A DNA stretch of 5,089 nucleotides from an uncultured Desulfobulbus sp. (GTDB lineage: Bacteria; Desulfobacterota; Desulfobulbia; Desulfobulbales; Desulfobulbaceae): assembly GCA_946539945.1 (NCBI GenBank), contig CAMNHX010000153.1, positions 1-5,089 of the forward strand. Direction: 5' to 3'. Positions within the stretch are counted from its first letter, which is position 1. Each line of letters starts with the position of its first letter. This document shows positions 1 through 5,089 of this stretch, piece after piece. The notes under the pieces are model-generated. The model was not told the origin of the DNA. It searched no databases and saw only the letters and a program-made list of their open reading frames with translations. A program made the position numbers and the translations under genes.

Positions 1-1349
1 AGGAAGGAGCTTCAATCCACTGTTGCAACGCGCTGAAAACCGACTGGAACGAGGTAGTTCCGAAAGAGTCGCTTTCGTATATTATGGGGAATCCGCCTTT
101 TGTGGGGCATCAATGGCGCAACGAAACGCAAGTTACCGACATGGACAACACCTTCCAAGGCTTTGCCAAGTACGGCAAGCTGGATTACGTGGCCGCGTGG
201 TTCAAAAAGGCGGCGGATTTCATGCAGGAAACTGGTATTCGCACCGCCTTTGTCGCCACCAATTCGCTGGTTCAGGGCGAATCCGTAGCCACCTTGTGGA
301 GACCGCTTCTGACGCAAGGCGCACATATTGATTTCGCACACCGGACTTTCCGCTGGGACAATGAAGGCAAGGGCAAGGCTCATGTCCACTGCGTGATTGT
401 GGGTTTCAGCGTTGCGCCGAACAAGCAACGCAAAATGATTTTTGACGCGGATGGTTCGCATGAGGTGGCAAACATCAACGCTTACCTCTTGGACGCTCCA
501 GACGTGTTCATTCAAAACCGGGGAACGCCGCTCACGCCGGGAATGCCCAAAATGAGCAAGGGGAGCCAGCCTACGGACGGCGGCCATTTGCTGCTTTCCG
601 AGGCTGAAAGGGCGGAATTGCTTGTCACTTTCCCCCAAACGGAAGCCTGGATACGGCGCTTTATCAGCGGCGACGACTTCATCAACAACAAACAGCGCTA
701 CTGTCTTTGGCTGACAGGTGTCAATCCGCAGGACTTGCGCAAGATACCGCCTGTCATAGCGCGTCTTCAGGCAGTCGCGGAAATGCGGCGCAAAAGTCCG
801 ACCAAGTCCGTACAGGAGGACGCTGACCGGCCCATGCTGTTCACGCAAATCCGGCAGCCGCAAACAACCTATCTGGCTGTACCGGAGGTGTCGTCAGAGC
901 GGCGCAAATACATTCCTATCGGCTACCTTGACCCGGAAATCATCGGCAGCAATCAGCTCTACATCGTGCCCGACGCCGGGCTTTTTCTCTTCGGCGTGCT
1001 GATTTCCAGCACCCACATGGCCTGGATGCGGATTGTGGCCGGACGGCTGGAAATGCGTTACCGCTATTCGCCCTCGGTGTACAACAACTTCCCCTGGCCG
1101 GATGCGGACAAAACAAAACAGGCGGCCATTGAAAAAACCGCGCAGGCCATTCTGGATGCCCGCGCCCGCTTCCCGGATGCCAGTCTGGCGGACCTCTACG
1201 ATGAACTTGCCATGCCCCCGGAACTGCGCAAGGCGCATCAGCAGAATGATCAGGCGGTTCTGGCAGCCTACGCCTTCAAAAAGAGCGCCACTGACTCGGA
1301 AATCGTTGCCGCGTTGATGGGGCGCTATCAGGAGATGGTGGAAAAATGA
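1..1349 (+). CDS. MmeI/YeeA-type (type IIL-like) DNA adenine methyltransferase / restriction-modification protein, C-terminal part
   Basis: The reading frame is open from the left edge (first full codon at 3) and gives 448 visible residues. The N-terminal nuclease, helical spacer and SAM-binding motif I expected in this family would lie outside the window. Visible residues 24-33 end in the catalytic motif IV NPPF (30-33) of N6-adenine methyltransferases. Next come family-typical stretches: KLDYVAAW (59-66), TAFVATNSLVQGE (81-93), then a long variable region that should hold the target-recognition domain, SSERRKYIPIGYL (297-309), HMAWMR (338-343) and NNFPWP (361-366). The tail is helical, with the LADLYDELAMPPELRKAH signature. 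Known family members are single proteins that recognise DNA, methylate one strand and often also cleave. Whether this one has a nuclease cannot be seen. Base composition is lower in GC than in the downstream genes, consistent with acquisition. The family call is firm; the specificity is unknown. Confidence 0.92.
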   Translation, partial: EGASIHCCNALKTDWNEVVPKESLSYIMGNPPFVGHQWRNETQVTDMDNTFQGFAKYGKLDYVAAWFKKAADFMQETGIRTAFVATNSLVQGESVATLWRPLLTQGAHIDFAHRTFRWDNEGKGKAHVHCVIVGFSVAPNKQRKMIFDADGSHEVANINAYLLDAPDVFIQNRGTPLTPGMPKMSKGSQPTDGGHLLLSEAERAELLVTFPQTEAWIRRFISGDDFINNKQRYCLWLTGVNPQDLRKIPPVIARLQAVAEMRRKSPTKSVQEDADRPMLFTQIRQPQTTYLAVPEVSSERRKYIPIGYLDPEIIGSNQLYIVPDAGLFLFGVLISSTHMAWMRIVAGRLEMRYRYSPSVYNNFPWPDADKTKQAAIEKTAQAILDARARFPDASLADLYDELAMPPELRKAHQQNDQAVLAAYAFKKSATDSEIVAALMGRYQEMVEK

Positions 1350-1408
1350 AAACGCTCTTGCCTGCTCTGGCTGAAACTGTGGTGGGCAGGTTTCCTGTTC
1401 GTATTTTT

Positions 1409-1418
1409 GAGAAGAGGA
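1409..1418 (+). promoter_or_regulatory. Ribosome binding site for trpF
   Basis: A purine run (gagaagagga) ends 4 bases before the ATG at 1423, and its GAGG core lies 5 bases from the start. It supports the ATG at 1423 as the trpF start. I could not find a convincing -35/-10 pair in the 73-base gap before trpF, so the promoter may lie within the end of the methyltransferase gene, or transcription may read through from it. Confidence 0.6.
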
Positions 1419-1422
1419 CGCT

Positions 1423-2058
1423 ATGCTGGTCAAATTTTGCGGCATGACCCGCCAGACTGATCTGGACGCGGCGCTTCGTGTGGGCGCAGACTGGTGCGGC
1501 TTTCTGTTTCATCCCGAAAGTCCGCGCTTTCTTGCGCCCGAAGCGGCAGCCCGGCTGGAAAGCGGTAAACTGCAGCGCGTGGGCGTCTTTGTCCGGCACA
1601 AGGTCCCGGAAATCCTCGCCATTGTGCGGACAGCGCGGCTGGATCTGGTCCAGCTGCACGGCCCCCACTCGCTGGAAGAGGCGGCTGAACTGGCGCAGAC
1701 GCTTGGCTCGGAACGGATTCTACGGGTTCTGTGGCCAAGCCGTCTGAAAAATCTGGCTGAACTGCAGGCAGAAATGCAGCGTCATGCCGGACTGTGCGGC
1801 TACTTTCTGCTGGATGCCGGACGCTCTGGCGGCGGTTCCGGGCAAACTCTGGACTGGCAGGCCCTGACCCACTTGCAGACCCCGCGTCCCTGGCTGCTGG
1901 CAGGCGGTCTGGATGCGCACAAACTTGCTGCCGCGCTTGCACTCTGCCAGCCAGACGGTGTTGATCTTAACTCCGGGGTGGAAGATGCGCCCGGTCAGAA
2001 AAACCACGAAAAAATGGCTGCCGCTGTGAGCGTTCTGCGCCGCTTTTGCCATGAATGA
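1423..2058 (+). CDS. trpF: Phosphoribosylanthranilate isomerase (TrpF)
   Basis: This is the cytoplasmic enzyme of tryptophan synthesis that converts N-(5-phosphoribosyl)anthranilate to the CdRP intermediate by an Amadori rearrangement. The 211 residues match the usual length of a stand-alone TrpF with a single (beta/alpha)8 barrel. Visible motifs in order are KFCGMT (4-9) with the catalytic Cys6, GFLFHPESPR (26-35), VGVFV (53-57), LVQLHG (75-80), LLDAGRSGGGSG (129-140) with the acid Asp131 and the phosphate-binding glycines, LLAGGL (158-163) and DLNSGVE (181-187) followed by PGQK. All key residues are present, so the enzyme should be active. No other trp gene is visible on either side, so it appears detached from a trp operon, at least here. 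Its last 8 bases overlap the next gene, which suggests coupled translation. Confidence 0.97.
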   Translation: MLVKFCGMTRQTDLDAALRVGADWCGFLFHPESPRFLAPEAAARLESGKLQRVGVFVRHKVPEILAIVRTARLDLVQLHGPHSLEEAAELAQTLGSERILRVLWPSRLKNLAELQAEMQRHAGLCGYFLLDAGRSGGGSGQTLDWQALTHLQTPRPWLLAGGLDAHKLAAALALCQPDGVDLNSGVEDAPGQKNHEKMAAAVSVLRRFCHE

Positions 2059-2635
2059 CGCTGAACACATCTACGAAAAGCTGTTGCGTAGCAGCACCTG
2101 GCTCTTGTCCCTGACCGCCCTCTTTCTGCTGCTGCTTCTGGTTTTCTTGCTGCTCTGGTGGCGCGAACCAGACATCACCTTTGCCGGCAAGGCTGGCTGG
2201 GGAGCATTGCTGGCCCTGACCCTGGGCGGCGGCGTCCATGCCCTGCGCTTTGCCCGGGACAACATCTGGTACGACTTTTCCAGTCTGGAACGGCGCAACC
2301 GCTCATTGGGCCGCTATATTGCCGGAGTCTTGAGCCTGTTTGCCGTGCTGATTCCCTACTGCCTCTGGGTTTTGCCCGCCTTTTTGCATCAGGTGGGCAA
2401 CAAGCGCGACTGCACCGTGTCTGCCATAGTGCTGGACAAGGACACGGGCCGCCTCTGCCCCTCCTCCTTGACTCTGGAACTGAATCTGGACGGCAAGCGT
2501 TGCGAACACCGGGCCTGCAACGTGGATGAAAGTCTCTGGCAGGCTGTGAGACCAGGCAGTCGCGTGCAGGTACAGGGGAGGCAGTCAGCCCACGGTTTTG
2601 TCGTTACCGGACTTGGCCCGCAGGCAGCGCGTTAG
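2051..2635 (+). CDS. Three-helix membrane protein with a cysteine-bearing C-terminal domain, function unknown
   Basis: I do not recognise a named family for this 194-residue protein. Three hydrophobic segments are clear: about 16-37 (very leucine-rich), 48-66 and 89-112. The loop between segments 2 and 3 (about 67-88) carries most of the arginines, including RRNR (81-84). By the positive-inside rule it should be cytoplasmic, placing the C-terminal domain (about 113-194) in the periplasm. That tail looks like a small beta-rich domain and contains Cys121, Cys136, Cys151 and Cys156. It is loosely reminiscent of DUF3592-type domains, but I cannot confirm this. The ATG at 2051 overlaps the end of trpF by 8 bases and has no evident Shine-Dalgarno sequence, so translation is probably coupled to trpF. 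It is the only ATG in the frame. The following gene encodes a DsbA-like oxidoreductase, which makes disulfide formation in the tail plausible; this is inference. Confidence 0.82.
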   Translation: MNDAEHIYEKLLRSSTWLLSLTALFLLLLLVFLLLWWREPDITFAGKAGWGALLALTLGGGVHALRFARDNIWYDFSSLERRNRSLGRYIAGVLSLFAVLIPYCLWVLPAFLHQVGNKRDCTVSAIVLDKDTGRLCPSSLTLELNLDGKRCEHRACNVDESLWQAVRPGSRVQVQGRQSAHGFVVTGLGPQAAR

Positions 2636-2671
2636 GGCGACCCGCGTCCCTTTCCAGAAGCGCCGTGTTTC

Positions 2672-2700
2672 TTGCCTTCCAGCCCTGTGCCCAGTATAGT
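2672..2700 (+). promoter_or_regulatory. Sigma70-like promoter for the dsbA-like/phoH/ybeY unit
   Basis: A -35 element TTGCCT (2672-2677, 4 of 6 consensus bases) and a -10 element TATAGT (2695-2700, 5 of 6) are separated by exactly 17 bases. They lie in the non-coding gap between the membrane-protein gene and the dsbA-like gene. Transcription would be expected to start near 2706-2708, giving a leader of about 60 bases before the ATG at 2769. No other convincing promoter is visible ahead of phoH or ybeY, so this one probably serves all three genes. Confidence 0.6.
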
Positions 2701-2709
2701 GCTGCGCTG

Positions 2710-2734
2710 GTTGCGCTCAAAACCAGAGCGCAAC
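2710..2734 (+). promoter_or_regulatory. Perfect 9-bp stem-loop in the leader of the dsbA-like gene (5' mRNA hairpin or weak terminator)
   Basis: The arms GTTGCGCTC (2710-2718) and GAGCGCAAC (2726-2734) are exact reverse complements around a 7-base loop. The following bases are only moderately T-rich (tcctctttc), so as an intrinsic terminator it is weak. Because it sits directly after the predicted transcription start, it would form at the extreme 5' end of the downstream message, where such hairpins can protect mRNA from decay or attenuate transcription. It could instead end transcripts arriving from trpF and the membrane-protein gene. The inverted repeat itself is certain; its role is not. 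An operator for a dimeric regulator just downstream of the promoter is a further possibility. Confidence 0.6.
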
Positions 2735-2756
2735 TCCTCTTTCAACACCAGTCAAA

Positions 2757-2761
2757 AAGGA
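2757..2761 (+). promoter_or_regulatory. Ribosome binding site for the dsbA-like gene
   Basis: The sequence AAGGA ends 7 bases before the ATG at 2769. This supports that start over the nearer ATG at 2761, which runs into a stop after only four codons. Confidence 0.7.
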
Positions 2762-2768
2762 TGAAATC

Positions 2769-3659
2769 ATGCTGAAGAAACTGCTTTGCTGTGCCTTGCT
2801 GTTCGTTCCTGCCCCCCTGCTTGCCGCTGGACCGGGCCAGCCACAGGAAGGTTCAAACGGTGATGTCAACTGGAAGGTCCAGAAGAGCTGGTCCATTCCG
2901 GCCAAGTCTCTGGACTTTGTTCAGACCCTGGACGAGAAAAAGGTCTTTGTGCTGACCAATGACAGCAAGGTCCGCGTCTTCACGGCAGATGGCCGGGAAC
3001 TGGGCGCGGTTCCGGTGAGTTCCGGGGTCAGCGCCATTGACATCGCGCCCCGGGGCGAGATGCTCTACCTTATGGATAGCCAGGGCAAGCGCTACAGCGC
3101 CTTGAGCATTTCCATCAACCAGAAGCTGGATGTGAGCGGCGCACCCGTGCGCGGCAAGGCGGATGCGCCTGTGACCATCGTGGAATTTTCCGACTTCCAG
3201 TGCCCCTTCTGCATTCAGACCGTACCGGTGGTGGAAGCGGTTCTGGCTGCCCACCCGGATACGGTACGTCTGATCTTCAAGCACATGCCCCTGCGTATGC
3301 ACCCGCAGGCCGAGTCAGCGGCACGGGCCGCGATTGCTGCCCAGAAGCAGGGCAAGTTCTGGGAAATGCACGACGCGCTCTTTACCCTGGGCGAAAACGA
3401 CTGGGGTTCAGAGAGCGTGATTGAGTCCACAGCCAAAAAAATTGGTCTGGACATGGCCCGCTTTACTGCGGACTGGAACAGCGAGGACACCCGCATGAGG
3501 CTGACCAAGGACATGATGGACGCCCAGAATGCGGATGTGACCGGCACTCCGACCCTGTTCATCAACGGCAAGCCGGTGGAAGATCGTACAAAGGAAGTGA
3601 TGACAAAGATGATCGCCGATGCGCTGGCTGCCAAAAACAGCGGCGCAACGGAGAAATAA
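2769..3659 (+). CDS. Exported DsbA-like thiol:disulfide oxidoreductase with N-terminal beta-rich extension
   Basis: The 296-residue protein starts with a signal peptide: MLKK, a hydrophobic core (5-18), and a likely cleavage after Ala19 or Ala20. It should therefore act in the periplasm. Residues about 125-290 form a DsbA-type thioredoxin domain. APVTIVEFSDFQ leads into the redox site CPFC (145-148), then an inserted helical domain (about 175-250), and the cis-proline loop TGTPTLFING (258-267, Pro261). The CPxC site and cis-Pro are intact, so dithiol/disulfide exchange is likely; oxidase versus isomerase cannot be decided. Residues about 35-120 are an extra segment with two propeller-like beta repeats (VFVLTNDSKVRVFTADG, then LYLMDSQGKRY), not part of classical DsbA, which is about 190 residues mature. 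The gene has its own promoter-like sequence and a good ribosome binding site, and lies 15 bases before phoH. No DsbB-like partner is visible in the window. Confidence 0.93.
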   Translation: MLKKLLCCALLFVPAPLLAAGPGQPQEGSNGDVNWKVQKSWSIPAKSLDFVQTLDEKKVFVLTNDSKVRVFTADGRELGAVPVSSGVSAIDIAPRGEMLYLMDSQGKRYSALSISINQKLDVSGAPVRGKADAPVTIVEFSDFQCPFCIQTVPVVEAVLAAHPDTVRLIFKHMPLRMHPQAESAARAAIAAQKQGKFWEMHDALFTLGENDWGSESVIESTAKKIGLDMARFTADWNSEDTRMRLTKDMMDAQNADVTGTPTLFINGKPVEDRTKEVMTKMIADALAAKNSGATEK

Positions 3660-3663
3660 GCCA

Positions 3664-3670
3664 AGGGAGG
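3664..3670 (+). promoter_or_regulatory. Strong ribosome binding site deciding the GTG start of phoH
   Basis: AGGGAGG is a near-perfect anti-16S match and ends 4 bases before the GTG at 3675. The first in-frame ATG lies far downstream, inside the conserved part of the protein, so GTG is the start of choice. Confidence 0.75.
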
Positions 3671-3674
3671 TCCT

Positions 3675-4690
<1,016 letters not shown>

Positions 4691-4691
<1 letters not shown>

Positions 4692-5089
4692 TGCCCGTAC
4701 AGGTTCTGGACAAGCGGCTCAAGGGTGACCTGGAACTGGATATGCAGGCTGTGCAGGGTCTGTGTCTGCGTCTTTTGGCGCGTTGCGGACTGGACCACAA
4801 CAGCTTGAGCCTGGTCCTGCTTGACGATGAGCAGATGGCTGAATGGAACGAGCAGTATCGCGGCAAAAAAGGCCCGACCAATGTACTTTCCTTTCCTGCC
4901 CGGTTCCCGCCGGAAGCGCCGCCAGAGATGCGGGACGATCTGGGTGATGTGCTGATCTCTGTGGACACGGCGACCCGCGAGGCAGAGGAACAGAAGAAGC
5001 CGCTTCTGACCCGTTTGGGTGAGTTGGCGCTGCACGGCATTCTGCATCTGGCTGGTTATGATCACGAGCGTTCTGAGGCTGAAGCCGTG
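4691..5089 (+). CDS. ybeY: YbeY, metal-dependent endoribonuclease for rRNA maturation (3' end missing)
   Basis: The frame runs from the ATG at 4691 to the right edge, giving 133 residues with no stop; family members are usually about 150-170 residues, so only the C-terminus is cut off. YbeY is a single-strand-specific, zinc-binding RNase needed for 16S rRNA 3'-end processing and ribosome quality control. Visible signatures are GPTNVLSFP (61-69), LGDVLIS (84-90) and the metal-binding motif HGILHLAGYDH (115-125), with His115, His119 and His125 all present. The start codon shares its A with the phoH stop codon (TAATG), and an AGGAGG site precedes it. The phoH-ybeY pair is conserved across many bacteria, which supports both calls. 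Confidence 0.96.

Larger units (their letters stand above)
2636..2768. other. Intergenic region between the membrane-protein gene and the dsbA-like gene
   Basis: This is the longest non-coding stretch in the window. It starts right after the TAG at 2633-2635. An imperfect small hairpin (AGGGCG at 2634-2639 with a bulged partner ending at 2651) sits at the stop codon, but it lacks a convincing T-run and is a weak terminator at most. The rest holds the promoter at 2672-2700, the perfect stem-loop at 2710-2734 and the ribosome binding site at 2757-2761. I see no small gene or RNA in it. Confidence 0.7.

Noticed and set aside
12..863. A 283-codon open frame on the minus strand
   Set aside because: It lies entirely antisense to the methyltransferase, whose + strand frame carries the NPPF and other family motifs. 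The antisense translation shows no recognisable domain, so it is a shadow.
1360..1391. Possible stem-loop (GCCTGCTC with GGGCAGGT) between the methyltransferase and trpF genes
   Set aside because: Only five Watson-Crick pairs (CCTGC/GCAGG) are contiguous, the extension needs wobbles, the loop is 16 bases, and no T-run follows directly. It is too weak to call a terminator or attenuator.
1401..1407. TATTTT-like -10 element just before trpF
   Set aside because: No -35-like sequence lies 16-18 bases upstream, and transcription would begin almost at the ribosome binding site.
2634..2651. Imperfect hairpin at the stop codon of the membrane-protein gene
   Set aside because: It needs a bulge, is short, and is followed by only a brief pyrimidine stretch, not a T-run.
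2775..2831. Lipoprotein signal in the DsbA-like protein because of Cys7-Cys8
   Set aside because: The cysteines are at the start of the hydrophobic core with no lipobox residues before them; the Ala19-Ala20 region fits an ordinary signal peptidase I site.

Overview
The window reads as a stretch of a moderately GC-rich Gram-negative chromosome. The style of the TrpF, DsbA-like, PhoH and YbeY proteins resembles Desulfovibrio and related sulfate-reducing Desulfobacterota. That assignment is from recollection of family style, not from a search, and is moderate at best. All genes lie on the + strand, and coding density is high.

Layout. (1) Positions 1-1349 hold the C-terminal half of an MmeI/YeeA-type (type IIL-like) DNA adenine methyltransferase / restriction-modification protein; its N-terminus lies off the left edge. 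(2) After a 73-base gap comes trpF (1423-2058), phosphoribosylanthranilate isomerase, with no other trp gene in view. (3) A three-helix membrane protein of unknown function (2051-2635) overlaps the end of trpF by 8 bases. (4) A 133-base non-coding gap (2636-2768) carries a good sigma70-like promoter and, just after the expected transcription start, a perfect 9-bp stem-loop. (5) An exported DsbA-like thiol oxidoreductase with an unusual N-terminal beta-rich extension follows (2769-3659). (6) phoH (3675-4691) and ybeY (4691 to beyond the right edge) follow; their stop and start codons overlap as TAATG.

How the genes fit together. trpF and the membrane protein look like one translationally coupled unit. 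The dsbA-like gene, phoH and ybeY look like a second unit driven by the promoter at 2672-2700. PhoH and YbeY are a widespread RNA/ribosome-maturation pair. The DsbA-like protein acts in the envelope, and the membrane protein just upstream has a predicted periplasmic tail with four cysteines, which makes it a possible client. The restriction-modification gene is the accessory element. It has lower GC by hand count (224/420, about 53%, over 61-480, against 254/420, about 60%, over 3721-4140), which fits horizontal acquisition next to housekeeping genes.

I see no RNA gene, insertion sequence, CRISPR array or attachment site, and no convincing evidence for a wholly new system. The points most worth a second look are the uncharacterised target specificity of the methyltransferase, the fused beta-rich domain of the DsbA-like protein, the cysteine-bearing membrane protein beside it, and the promoter/leader stem-loop.
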